45,100 nucleotides of DNA from a bacterium (GTDB lineage: Bacteria > Verrucomicrobiota > Kiritimatiellia > CAIKKV01 > CAIYGI01), in contig JANYBP010000056.1 in NCBI GenBank assembly GCA_025360745.1, forward strand, positions 1-45,100. The letters run 5' to 3'. The notes under the pieces were generated by a model, which searched no databases, was not told where the DNA came from, and was given only the letters and a program-made list of their open reading frames with translations. Below are positions 1-8,251 of the stretch, in pieces. Position 1 is the stretch's first letter. Every line of letters begins with the position of its first letter. A program made the translations under genes and the position numbers.

Positions 1-5
1 TGGAG

Positions 6-25
6 GGACGACCTCCGTGTCGTCC
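6..25. repeat. Small REP-like hairpin at the window edge
   Basis: GGACGAC (6-12) and GTCGTCC (19-25) form a perfect 7-bp inverted repeat with a 6-base loop. An overlapping alternative hairpin pairs GGAGG (2-6) with CCTCC (12-16). The compact nested structure in non-coding DNA looks like a dispersed intergenic repeat, but only one copy is in the window. The rest of bases 1-200 shows no convincing gene. It contains only a direct repeat of ATTCTGCGGT (175-184 and 191-200) and a CTACCG/CGGTAG hairpin (201-216) at the acsE stop. Confidence 0.35.
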
Positions 26-200
26 GTATTCTAGCGGCCATAATGAGAATTGCTGGCGTCCTTGGCGCGGGCGGTGGTTTCGCCGGTGGACATATCCCGG
101 AGGAACGCAGATTGCCGAATCAAGACCTCAGAATGTCGAAGGTTGGGATCATCAACGGTACAATTTCCTTCTACATTCTGCGGTAGGGTATTCTGCGGTT

Positions 201-1004
201 CTACCGCTGCCGGTAGGCCTTCAGATACGAATCGCTGTAGATCATCTTATTGAGCAGGAGCTCAGCCGTGATCATGGCGTTCATCAGTTCCCCGTCCAGC
301 GGGTCGTGGATGCTGGCATCCAGCCCGGCCTGGATGGCCATCACGAGGAAGGCGCGGTTGATCAGCCCGCGTTCGGTGGCGCCCTGGCTGAGATTGCTCA
401 GCCCGATCACCACGTGCGGCGCCGGGTCGGAGAGCAGTTTGAACTGGCGGATGGTTTCCAGCATGATGCCGGGCGCGTCCTGGGCGCAGTTCAGGGGCAG
501 GGTGATGGGGTCGAGATAGACCTCGTCGGTGGCGATGCCGACATCCATGGCGGCGGCCAGGACGCGCATGCCGATTTCGACTTTCGCGTCCGCCGTGGAG
601 GCGACGCCGTTTTCGTCGATCGACAAGCCGATGATGCGGGCCTGGAATTCCTTGGCGAGCTTCATGAAGGCGCCCAGCTTGTCCGCCTGTCCGGTGGTGG
701 AATTGATCATGCCGGGACGGCCTTTGCTGCAGGCCGCCTCCAGCCCGACGCGCATCACCTCCAGATTGGGGGTGTCGATCGCCAGGCAGATGTCCGTCAC
801 CTCCCGCGTGTTTTCGACCAGCCACTTCATGACCGCGGGGCGCTCGGCTTTCGGAACGCGCGTTCCCACATTGATGTCCAGCGCGTTGGCGCCGGCGGCA
901 ATCTGCTGCTCGGCCATGGCGCGGATGGGCTGGGGGTCCTTGGCCAGAATGGCGTCGCCGATGGCCGTAAACATTCCGTTGATTCGTTCTCCGATGACAA
1001 ACAT
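201..1004 (-). CDS. acsE: Methyltetrahydrofolate:corrinoid/iron-sulfur protein methyltransferase (AcsE)
   Basis: This cytoplasmic enzyme moves the methyl group of 5-methyl-THF onto the cobalt of the corrinoid iron-sulfur protein (AcsCD), linking the methyl and carbonyl branches of the Wood-Ljungdahl pathway. The product is 267 residues, the normal length for AcsE (about 262). It starts MFVIGERINGMF and has the pterin-binding TIM-barrel features of the family: ALDINVG near residue 45, CLAIDTPN, and a late VIGLSNLSQG segment. The reading frame stays open far upstream, but the start at 1004 fits both the family N-terminus and an AAGGAG ribosome binding site 7 bases before it. It is the last gene of the operon, 20 bases after acsD. 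No convincing terminator follows; the hairpin at its stop lacks a T tract. Confidence 0.95.
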   Translation of the reverse strand: MFVIGERINGMFTAIGDAILAKDPQPIRAMAEQQIAAGANALDINVGTRVPKAERPAVMKWLVENTREVTDICLAIDTPNLEVMRVGLEAACSKGRPGMINSTTGQADKLGAFMKLAKEFQARIIGLSIDENGVASTADAKVEIGMRVLAAAMDVGIATDEVYLDPITLPLNCAQDAPGIMLETIRQFKLLSDPAPHVVIGLSNLSQGATERGLINRAFLVMAIQAGLDASIHDPLDGELMNAMITAELLLNKMIYSDSYLKAYRQR

Positions 1005-1024
1005 GAGTCTTCTCCTTGTTGTTT

Positions 1025-1993
1025 TTACTTTACCATTAGTTCGCTGATCGTTTTCCTGATCGCCGAGACGGCGGCGGGATGGCGCATGACCAAGATGTCG
1101 CTGCCGGCCTGCAACAGTGTCGAAGCCGTGCCGATCTCCCAGTAAATGCCGCGGGTCTTTTCGTCGCCCCAGGCGGGGTTTTCCTGCTGGCTGGCCTTGG
1201 CCTCCTTGGTGCGCCAGGCTTCCGAGCCCACCATGCAGAGAACGGGCAGGGACATGATCTTGTCGCCGCTGAGCGCGGCCAGCCGGCCGCGTTCCTGAAT
1301 CGAGTGGGCGTACTCGATGCCGTATCCCAGCGCGCCGGTTGTCGGGTACATCACGATCCGGTTGAGCGGCAGGCCCATTTCGGAGACCAGGATGTTGATC
1401 TGCTTGGCGATGTTGATGTCGATGGGACTCAACCCGAGGATGGTGTGTCCGTCGGCCAGGCAGGAGGCCACCAGGGTCTTGTAGTTGTCCTCCTTGACGG
1501 CGCCGAGCAGGCAGCGTTCGCCAGCGGCGGCCTGGCTGCAGCGGGGCAGGACCTCGTTGTCCTTTTCGTCGTGATCGCAGCCCCAGACGATCAGCGGCAC
1601 GCCGACCGCTTTCAACACCGCTTTGACCACTTCCGCCGCCTGTGCCGGCGTGGCGTCGCCGAAGTCGGGATGCGTGCCCGCCAATTTGAGGCAGAGCATC
1701 TCGGCGCCGAACTCCTCGACGCACTTGCGCGCCCAGTCGGCGGGGGATTTCAACACGGGCCCAAAGGCGTCCACCAATGGTTGCGCCCAGTCATCCGGCT
1801 CACGGTCCCAGATTTCCATCGCGACCACGGGCGCGCGCGGAGTCGGTCCCTCGAAGTTCATGAAGGGCAGCGCGCCGGCGCCGCCAACCGTGACAACCGA
1901 GGTGCGCGTTCCGCCGTCCTGCTTGGTGGCCCCGATGGTTACCTCGTTGATTGTCCCGGTCCATTTTTCCTTTGCATCGTCAAGAATACTCAT
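1025..1993 (-). CDS. acsD: Corrinoid iron-sulfur protein small subunit (AcsD/CdhD)
   Basis: This is the small (delta) subunit of the corrinoid iron-sulfur protein. Together with AcsC it holds the cobamide that carries the methyl group from AcsE to acetyl-CoA synthase. The product is 322 residues, as expected, beginning MSILDDAKEKWTGTINEV. Family features include VTVGGAGALPFMNFEG near residue 40, LKLAGTHPDFGDATP, LIVWGCDHDEKDNEVLP and a C-terminal DILVMRHPAAVSAIR segment. The frame is open upstream, but the start at 1993 has an AAAGGAG site, and its ATG overlaps the TGA of the upstream ATPase gene (ATGA). It therefore lies in a translationally coupled chain with the ATPase and acsE, matching the usual linkage of these genes in acetogens. 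Confidence 0.95.
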   Translation of the reverse strand: MSILDDAKEKWTGTINEVTIGATKQDGGTRTSVVTVGGAGALPFMNFEGPTPRAPVVAMEIWDREPDDWAQPLVDAFGPVLKSPADWARKCVEEFGAEMLCLKLAGTHPDFGDATPAQAAEVVKAVLKAVGVPLIVWGCDHDEKDNEVLPRCSQAAAGERCLLGAVKEDNYKTLVASCLADGHTILGLSPIDINIAKQINILVSEMGLPLNRIVMYPTTGALGYGIEYAHSIQERGRLAALSGDKIMSLPVLCMVGSEAWRTKEAKASQQENPAWGDEKTRGIYWEIGTASTLLQAGSDILVMRHPAAVSAIRKTISELMVK

Positions 1994-2757
1994 ACCTTGC
2001 TCCTTTCTAAAAGCTTCGCCGCCAGATCGTCCACGGCCGCCACAGCCGGAGAGTTTGCCGGCAGATCGTTTACCGAGCGCCCACTCACATCGTAATCGGC
2101 GATGGCCGGCTCGGCCGGGATCATCGCCAGGTTTTCCAGTCCGGTTCGTTCGAACTGGACCGCCAGCTCGGCGGAAAGCCGTCCCTCGCACTGGTTCATG
2201 ACCAGATGGCAGCCGCCGATGTCGAGGTGCAGCGTCCGCACCAGTTCCATGATGCGCACGGCCGTTTTGGCGCCGCTGAGCGTGGGCTGGCAGATTACCA
2301 GCATGATATCCACGCGGCCGTCGGTGCGCCGGCTCAAATGTTCCAGCCCGGCCTCGTTGTCGATCACAACGGCCTGGTATTGCCGTCCGATCTTGCCCAG
2401 ATACTCGCGCAAAAGATTGTTGATGAAACAGTAGCAGTCCGGCCCCTCCTGCCGGCCCATCGCCAGCAGATCCAGGCCCGTGGCCTCGACCAGCGATTCG
2501 TTGATCTGGCGCTCGATCCACTCGTTCTTGGAGATGCCCGCCGGTTTGGCGTTGGGGTTGGCGCGGAGTTCCTCGCGAATCGCCCCGACCGTCCGCTCGA
2601 CGTTCAACCCCAGTTTGTCCGCCAGACAACTGTTGGGATCGGCGTCCACGGCCAGGATGGGCTTGATGTTTCTGGCCCGCAGGGCGCGGCAGAGCAGGGC
2701 GGCGATGGTGGTCTTGCCGGTGCCGCCCTTGCCTGCCAGTGCAATCCGCAGATTCAT
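1990..2757 (-). CDS. cooC: CooC-like nickel/corrinoid-pathway maturation ATPase (first copy)
   Basis: This is a 255-residue MinD/ParA-like P-loop ATPase. The deviant Walker A motif GKGGTGKTT is at residues 9-17, and a CxC pair (C108 and C110, in GPDCYCF) matches the metal-binding cysteines of CooC. CooC and AcsF proteins use ATP to help insert nickel into CODH or acetyl-CoA synthase. The start overlaps the acsV stop (ATGA) and the stop overlaps the acsD start (ATGA), so three genes are translationally coupled; no strong ribosome binding site of its own is visible. A second CooC lies beside the CODH gene. Its place among the CFeSP genes hints at a role in ACS or corrinoid-protein maturation, but that division of labour is inference. 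Confidence 0.88.
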   Translation of the reverse strand: MNLRIALAGKGGTGKTTIAALLCRALRARNIKPILAVDADPNSCLADKLGLNVERTVGAIREELRANPNAKPAGISKNEWIERQINESLVEATGLDLLAMGRQEGPDCYCFINNLLREYLGKIGRQYQAVVIDNEAGLEHLSRRTDGRVDIMLVICQPTLSGAKTAVRIMELVRTLHLDIGGCHLVMNQCEGRLSAELAVQFERTGLENLAMIPAEPAIADYDVSGRSVNDLPANSPAVAAVDDLAAKLLERSKV

Positions 2758-4700
2758 CGCGGCGCCGCCGCATCGTTTTGTTTTTGGGCCGCGGGCATGA
2801 GCGATGGAAACTTCTCGATATTGGTGTGGGGCAGAAAGAGGCATGAACTGTATTCGTTCATGTACTTGTGGTTGGTGCTGAGTTCCAGATAGGTCATGGC
2901 GCCGGCGATCTGGTCCTGGACATTCTTCAGGGCTTCCTGGGAAAGCAGCGCCATCTTGGCCCCCTGCACGGAGCCGTTGCCGATGTACTTGAACCTGGCG
3001 GGGTCCAGATCGGGAAGCAGGCCGATGCGTATGCCCTGATCGATCTTCAAATAGTTCCCGAACCCGCCCGCGATGTAGACGTGCTGGAGATCGTCGAAGC
3101 TCATGCCGACATGATCCAGCAGGCATTCCATGGCCATGTAGATCGAGCCCTTGCTGTGGATCAGGTTATTGATGTCCGCCTCGGTCAGCACCAGATCGCG
3201 TCCCAGCGCGGTGACGGCGCCGGGGAAGAGCAGAAACTCCTGGCCGCCGCTGTCGCCTTCGCGCAAGCGCCCGCCGCAGGCCGCCGGATCGAAACGTCCG
3301 CGCCGATCGATACAGCCGGCCTTGAGCAGTTCGCCGACCGCATCGATCAGGCCCGAGCCGCAGAGGCCCAGCGGTTTGCCGCCGCCGACCACATTGCACT
3401 GAACGATGTCGCCGTTTTTTCCCAGTTGAACATGCTCGATGGCGCCGTTGGTGGCGCGCATGCCGCAGGTGATGCCGCCGCCCTCGAAGGAGGGCCCCGC
3501 CGAGGCCGAACAGCAGACCAGCCAGTCCGAATTGCCGAGCACCAGCTCGCCGTTGGTGCCAAGGTCGATCAGGAGCGAAAGCTCGGGCGAGCGCATCATG
3601 CCGCTGACCAGCACGTCGGCCACCACATCGCCCCCGACATAACTGGCCACCGAGGGCAGGGTCGCGAGCAGGCCGCGGGAGTTGATCTTGATCCCGACCT
3701 CGGCGGCGCGGATGACGGGCGGACAGCAGGCGGCGGGTATGTACGGATCCTTGCGGATGTTGGCCGGATTCAGCGCGCAAAGCAGATGAATCATGGTGGT
3801 GTTGCCGGCGCAGGCCACCATGCAGACGTCGTTCAACTTGACCTTGGCGTCCACCACCAGTCCGGCGAGCAGGTCGTTGATGTCGTTGACCACGACATCG
3901 CGCAATTGCGTGCGCCGTTCGGGCGTGGCGCCGTACATGATGCGCGAAATCACGTCGTCGCCGAAGGTGATTTGCGAATTGTACTTGGCCTTGGTTGCCA
4001 GCGTCTTTGAGGTGGTCAGATCGACCAGGTGTGCCACGACCGTGGTCGTGCCGAGATCCAGCGCCACGCCGAGATTGGCGGCCGAGGTGTCGCCCGCTTC
4101 CACATCCACCACTTCCACCGTCCCGCCGCGCCAGCCCAGCAGGGCGGTGACTTTCCAGTCGCTTTGCCTCAGGATATCCGGCAGACGCTGCAGGATGGCC
4201 AGGCCGGTCTGCATGATCGGAATATCGAGGTTGCGGCGGATTTCACGGTACAAGCGCTCCTGGTCGCAGATGCAATCGCCGATCGTCGGTTTTGGCAGCT
4301 CGAGATAAATCTTTTGGAAGAGGGGATTGTGGGGGAAGAGGGCGCCTTCGCCGACCCAGTCCGAGATCGAACCATAGCGGATGGCATCCTCGGTGGCCAA
4401 CTGGGGCACCCCGCCCACGCGCGACTCGAAGGGCACCTCGATCGTCACGTCGCCGTCAATGAAGGTCTGGCAGGCCAACGCCATGCCGCGCTGGATTTCG
4501 CGGCGGTCCAGGAACATGTTGGGCTTGGCGGTGACCTTGCCGGACTTGACGAGCACGCGGCACTTTCCACAAACCCCATCGCCGCCGCAGACGCTGTTGA
4601 CGGCAAGGCCGGCCGCCACCGCGGCGTCCAGGACGCTTTTCCCGGCCGCCGCCTTGATGGTGATGTTATCCGGCAGAAAGGTTATGGAATGGGTTTTCAA
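2754..4700 (-). CDS. acsV: ATP-dependent reductive activator of the corrinoid iron-sulfur protein (AcsV/RACo-like)
   Basis: RACo proteins return accidentally oxidised Co(II) in the corrinoid protein to active Co(I) using ATP. The 648-residue product has an N-terminal plant-type [2Fe-2S] ferredoxin domain (residues 1-95) with ligands C38, C44, C47 and C77. A linker follows, then a large ASKHA-fold ATPase (DUF4445) domain beginning around residue 210 with a DLGTTT phosphate loop (215-220). Further signatures are LLIDLGTNGELVLG and a late YIAGGFGNYL. The frame opens with TTG at 4700, whose bases overlap the acsC TGA (TTGA). No ATG lies nearby and the ribosome binding site is poor, so translation probably depends on coupling to acsC. 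Its position between acsC and acsD fits activation of their product. Confidence 0.93.
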   Translation of the reverse strand: MKTHSITFLPDNITIKAAAGKSVLDAAVAAGLAVNSVCGGDGVCGKCRVLVKSGKVTAKPNMFLDRREIQRGMALACQTFIDGDVTIEVPFESRVGGVPQLATEDAIRYGSISDWVGEGALFPHNPLFQKIYLELPKPTIGDCICDQERLYREIRRNLDIPIMQTGLAILQRLPDILRQSDWKVTALLGWRGGTVEVVDVEAGDTSAANLGVALDLGTTTVVAHLVDLTTSKTLATKAKYNSQITFGDDVISRIMYGATPERRTQLRDVVVNDINDLLAGLVVDAKVKLNDVCMVACAGNTTMIHLLCALNPANIRKDPYIPAACCPPVIRAAEVGIKINSRGLLATLPSVASYVGGDVVADVLVSGMMRSPELSLLIDLGTNGELVLGNSDWLVCCSASAGPSFEGGGITCGMRATNGAIEHVQLGKNGDIVQCNVVGGGKPLGLCGSGLIDAVGELLKAGCIDRRGRFDPAACGGRLREGDSGGQEFLLFPGAVTALGRDLVLTEADINNLIHSKGSIYMAMECLLDHVGMSFDDLQHVYIAGGFGNYLKIDQGIRIGLLPDLDPARFKYIGNGSVQGAKMALLSQEALKNVQDQIAGAMTYLELSTNHKYMNEYSSCLFLPHTNIEKFPSLMPAAQKQNDAAAPR

Positions 4701-6037
4701 GTGTTCGTCCAGGTCGTCTTCAGGAACTTCGAGATGCCGCTGGCTTCCCGAGGTCCCACCAGCACGGTCCAGCCGGAGTCCTCCTTGAGACTGCCGCTCA
4801 TGACGGCAATGTATCCGGGGATAATGACCTTGCGGTGCGAGACCTTGCTCTTGACCTCGTCCGAGTTCAGGAAGGCCGCGATTTTTTCCGAAGTGAGCTT
4901 GTCCGAGGCGAAGGCGGTCAGCACGGAAGTGCCCTCGGTGTCGAGGACGCCGATGTAGGCCGGCACGCGGCTGGCCTCAACCTCGCCCGCGACGGTATAG
5001 TACGTCAGGGAGAAGTTGGTGGTGATCATCAACGGCGAGTCCGGCGTGACCGCGCCGATCGCGTTCAGCTTCGCTTCCACCTGAATCGGCTTGCGCGGAT
5101 CGGTGTAGAGGTTCTGGCCGATGGTCAGCAGCGGCAGCAACTGCTCGGGCTGGTCGAGTTCGGTGAGCACGATGCCGGCGTACTTGGCCACAAACATGCC
5201 GCACTCGGCGACATTCAGCAGCGGATCGACGGTGCTGTTGGCGACCAGACAGGGATAGCCCAGCACGCGCATGTTCTTCTTGAGCGCCAGGCGCCGGATC
5301 GCGGTCAGGGCCTGAAGGGTGTCGGGAACACGGGGGCATGTGACATCCAGGACAATGTCCTGAATGCCGGCGGCGCGCGCCTTTTCAACCAGCGGCGCGA
5401 GTTTGTCGAGGTCCGGGGCGGTGACGGCCAGGGGGCAGTTGTGCGTTTTGGCCAGGGCGATGAAGGCGTCCACGGTCGCGTCGGTGGCGGCGTGGATCAA
5501 GGGCTTCTTGTCCGCGCACGCGGCCAGCACGGTGTTCAGATGGGCCGCCTGGGACGACATCAGCACCATGGGCAGATCGAGCGTGCCCGCGGCCTGCACG
5601 GCCTTGGCGAAAGGCGCCGCCTGGCCGCTGGCGTTGACGACGGCCACGACGTTGACCTGCATAGACAGGCCCACGCGCACGAATTTCAGTTTGCGGATCG
5701 CTTCGATGCGGGCTTTCAAGGCCTCGCCATCGAGGGCGTCGGAAACCATGACGCCGATGCCCGGCGTGTGATAGAAGGACTCTTCGTGGCGGAAGAGGAC
5801 GGTCTCGTTGCCGATCTCGAGTTTGCCCGGTCCGGCGCCGATGGTGACCAGCCGGATGGGCGGGGCGGCGGCGCCGGCCAGTTCGACCTTGGAGACTTCG
5901 CTGACATCCGGACACTGGTCCAGACTCGTCTGCTTTTGCGCGAGCTTCATGGCGAAGGCCAGACAGGTCGGACACCCGCATTTCTTGCAATTGGTCTTGG
6001 GCAGTAACTTGAAGATATCCAGCGCTTTCAGTGCCAT
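4697..6037 (-). CDS. acsC: Corrinoid iron-sulfur protein large subunit (AcsC/CdhE)
   Basis: This gamma subunit of the corrinoid iron-sulfur protein carries a [4Fe-4S] cluster and, with AcsD, the cobamide cofactor. The product is 446 residues, a normal length. The N-terminal cluster domain has cysteines at 17, 20, 22, 25 and 42 (KTNCKKCGCPTC and later QCPDV), matching the CX2CX4CX16C ligand set. A TIM-barrel domain follows, then a C-terminal cobamide-binding domain that ends with GYIAVMSGSLKEDSGWTVLV, typical of the family. The start at 6037 has a GGGAGG site 6 bases upstream. It lies 35 bases after acsB, and its stop overlaps the TTG start of acsV. Confidence 0.96.
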   Translation of the reverse strand: MALKALDIFKLLPKTNCKKCGCPTCLAFAMKLAQKQTSLDQCPDVSEVSKVELAGAAAPPIRLVTIGAGPGKLEIGNETVLFRHEESFYHTPGIGVMVSDALDGEALKARIEAIRKLKFVRVGLSMQVNVVAVVNASGQAAPFAKAVQAAGTLDLPMVLMSSQAAHLNTVLAACADKKPLIHAATDATVDAFIALAKTHNCPLAVTAPDLDKLAPLVEKARAAGIQDIVLDVTCPRVPDTLQALTAIRRLALKKNMRVLGYPCLVANSTVDPLLNVAECGMFVAKYAGIVLTELDQPEQLLPLLTIGQNLYTDPRKPIQVEAKLNAIGAVTPDSPLMITTNFSLTYYTVAGEVEASRVPAYIGVLDTEGTSVLTAFASDKLTSEKIAAFLNSDEVKSKVSHRKVIIPGYIAVMSGSLKEDSGWTVLVGPREASGISKFLKTTWTNT

Positions 6038-6072
6038 GGCAGCCTCCCAACTAATCTCGTTTTGGTTGTAAT

Positions 6073-8250
6073 TTACAGCAAAGCGGTCATTTCCAGGGCG
6101 GGGTGTCCCACCTTCATGAGGTGCGCCACCAGTTCCTCGCCCGAGGTGGCCACCGTTTCATCGGCGATCAGGTCCAGCAGATTCGGCACGCCGACCTCTT
6201 TGGCGCGGGCGCCGAATCGGTCGCGGTAGAATTCCTTGAGTTCCCTGGGCATCCACAACAGCCGCTTCAGTCCGCCGTCGGCCGCGATGAATTTCTTGCT
6301 CAGCACGTAAAGACGGCCCACGCCCAGGAAGCCCGGCGTTTGATTGCCGCCGCCGACCGAGCCGGCCAGTGTCGAGAACTTCATGCCGCAGGGGGTCATG
6401 CCGTTGAACTCGCGATTGACGATCATGAAGCCGTTGGCTTCCGGGATCAGCGCCAGGATGCACTCGAAGCAGCCGCACGAGGTCATGGGGTCCTCCATGA
6501 GCGAGTAGAGGCTGACCTTCTCGATGGTCCGGTTGGAACTCTGGTAGACGAACTCGTTGACCTCCTGCCACTGGCCCTTTTCCGCGTCGATGACGTGGGT
6601 CTTTTTGACCGGGCGGTTGCCGCCGGTGGGGTCTATTTCGTAACCCACCTTGCCGTCCAGCCAGCTCACGGCCCCGCAGAGTCCCAGGCGTTCCGGGCTG
6701 ATCACGCAGATGTGGTTCGGCGCAAAGGATTGGCAGAGGGCACAGGAGTAGAACACGTCGACGCTTTCGTCGGTCATGCCGAGAATGCGCTCGTCGCGCT
6801 GCGCGTAGGATTTGCGGGCTTCCAGCAGCCCCGCCTCGACCTTCGCCTGGTCGGTGACGATTTTGACCTGCACCTTGTCCACGATCTTGCTGTAAAGATT
6901 ATGAATCTGGGCGTGGATCATGGTGCCGAAGTGCTTCAGGCGGAATCCGCTGGCGAAGGCGTCCTTGCTGATTCTGACCCAGATGATATCGCGCTGGCTC
7001 ATGTGAAAGACGCCCATGGCGTAGTTCAGGAAGTCGTGGATCTTGCGCTCGATCAGGGGCTCGAAATCGGAGTGCATGGCGCGCCCGGCGATTTCCACCA
7101 CGATGCCGAGCGGCAGGGCCGCGCCGACGTTGACCGTGTCGATGTCCGGGCCGATCAGTTCGATCCGGCCGTCCTCGACCTGGTCCATTTCCTTCATATG
7201 CACGAATTCGAAGGCGGTGGAATATTTGCCGCCGAATTCCACCTGTGTATCCTCGCGCCGCACGCGCTCGCCCTCGAAAGCGGCGGAGTAGGAGACCGGG
7301 ATGTCGAGCTGCGACACCGAGACCTTGACGCCGCGGACCTCGATGCAGCGCGGGACCAGGCTGTCATGATCCAGCTCGTGCACGACGTGCTCATAGGTGC
7401 AGATGCCGGTGGGCTTGATTTCGGGAATGTCGGTGTCGGCGATGATGGGGAAGCCCATGTCGATGGCGCCGGCGCCGGTGGCGTACTTCTCGTCGTCAAC
7501 CTCGCCCAGGGTCACGCCGAAGGCGAAGACGCGGTTCTTGCAGTACTCCAGGCACTTGCGGGCTTGTCCGGCCTTCAGGCCGCCGAAGGTCAGCGCGCCG
7601 CGGATGGCCCAACTGAGCGGGTAGATGGCGCTGACGGTGTCGCGTCCATAGGGCACGATGTAGGAATCCCAGCCCATCTGGACCTTTTTCTCCATGAGCT
7701 GGTCTATGATGCTGACCCCGTTGGTGGATGAACCGACGAAGACCATGATGCTGCGTTTCTGGAATTCGCGGACGATCTTGACGGCCGTGTCGCTGTCGGG
7801 CGCGGCTCCGAGGATGGCCGCGAAGCCCGGCATGCGCCCGTCCACCAGCTGGATGCCCAGTGTGCGCAGGATCGTGTCCGAGAAAAAGCCGTTGCAGTCC
7901 TTTTGCGGTTCCCGCGCATAGAGGTAGCGCAGGACCATGATGATCTCCTCGCAGAGCAGGGTGGCGATGCCCGCGTCCAGGGCCGTCCCCAGATAGGGAA
8001 ACCACAAGGCGTCGCTGGGCTCCGGCCCCAGCAGTTCTTTGGCATGATCCAGAACCGGACGAATCTGCCCGACGTTCTCGATGTTCAGACCCAGCAGCGC
8101 GTGCGCCATCGGCAGATAGTAGGCCGTATCGGGGAAGGCGACGGACGTCTGGAGGCCCTTTTCCTTGCAAGCCCTGGCGTAAAATTCCTCAGCCTGACCG
8201 TAGATCTTGCGCGCTCCGCGAATGGCGGCGCTGGCGATGATTTTTGACAT
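6073..8250 (-). CDS. acsB: Acetyl-CoA synthase, CODH/ACS alpha subunit (AcsB)
   Basis: This enzyme joins CO (from CODH), the methyl group (from the corrinoid protein) and CoA into acetyl-CoA at the Ni-Ni-[4Fe-4S] A-cluster; it can also run in reverse. The product is 725 residues, close to Moorella AcsB (729). A-cluster cysteines are C503, C506, C515 and C525 in the YSCALCQSF...ICVIS...GLCG segment, plus C592, C594 and C597 in MTSCGCFECI, a near-constant offset from the Moorella numbering. It is the full bacterial form with the N-terminal CODH-contact domain. The frame continues upstream, but the start at 8250 (MSKIIASAAI) fits the family and has an AAGGAG site. It begins one base after the CODH stop. 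Confidence 0.97.
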   Translation of the reverse strand: MSKIIASAAIRGARKIYGQAEEFYARACKEKGLQTSVAFPDTAYYLPMAHALLGLNIENVGQIRPVLDHAKELLGPEPSDALWFPYLGTALDAGIATLLCEEIIMVLRYLYAREPQKDCNGFFSDTILRTLGIQLVDGRMPGFAAILGAAPDSDTAVKIVREFQKRSIMVFVGSSTNGVSIIDQLMEKKVQMGWDSYIVPYGRDTVSAIYPLSWAIRGALTFGGLKAGQARKCLEYCKNRVFAFGVTLGEVDDEKYATGAGAIDMGFPIIADTDIPEIKPTGICTYEHVVHELDHDSLVPRCIEVRGVKVSVSQLDIPVSYSAAFEGERVRREDTQVEFGGKYSTAFEFVHMKEMDQVEDGRIELIGPDIDTVNVGAALPLGIVVEIAGRAMHSDFEPLIERKIHDFLNYAMGVFHMSQRDIIWVRISKDAFASGFRLKHFGTMIHAQIHNLYSKIVDKVQVKIVTDQAKVEAGLLEARKSYAQRDERILGMTDESVDVFYSCALCQSFAPNHICVISPERLGLCGAVSWLDGKVGYEIDPTGGNRPVKKTHVIDAEKGQWQEVNEFVYQSSNRTIEKVSLYSLMEDPMTSCGCFECILALIPEANGFMIVNREFNGMTPCGMKFSTLAGSVGGGNQTPGFLGVGRLYVLSKKFIAADGGLKRLLWMPRELKEFYRDRFGARAKEVGVPNLLDLIADETVATSGEELVAHLMKVGHPALEMTALL

Positions 8251-8251
8251 G

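Noticed and set aside
201-216. CTACCG/CGGTAG hairpin at the acsE stop as a transcription terminator
   Set aside because: The stem is only 6 bp, includes the stop codon and is not followed by a T tract on the minus strand.
50-253. Small plus-strand open frame at the window start
   Set aside because: No ribosome binding site, Ser/Arg-rich random composition, and it runs into the acsE coding end on the other strand.
1005-1724. N-terminal extension of the acsE frame (and similar upstream extensions of acsD, acsB, cooC, acsV-adjacent ATPase, NrfD and URO-D frames)
   Set aside because: The extra residues are shadows of the upstream gene; family lengths and ribosome binding sites support the internal starts chosen.
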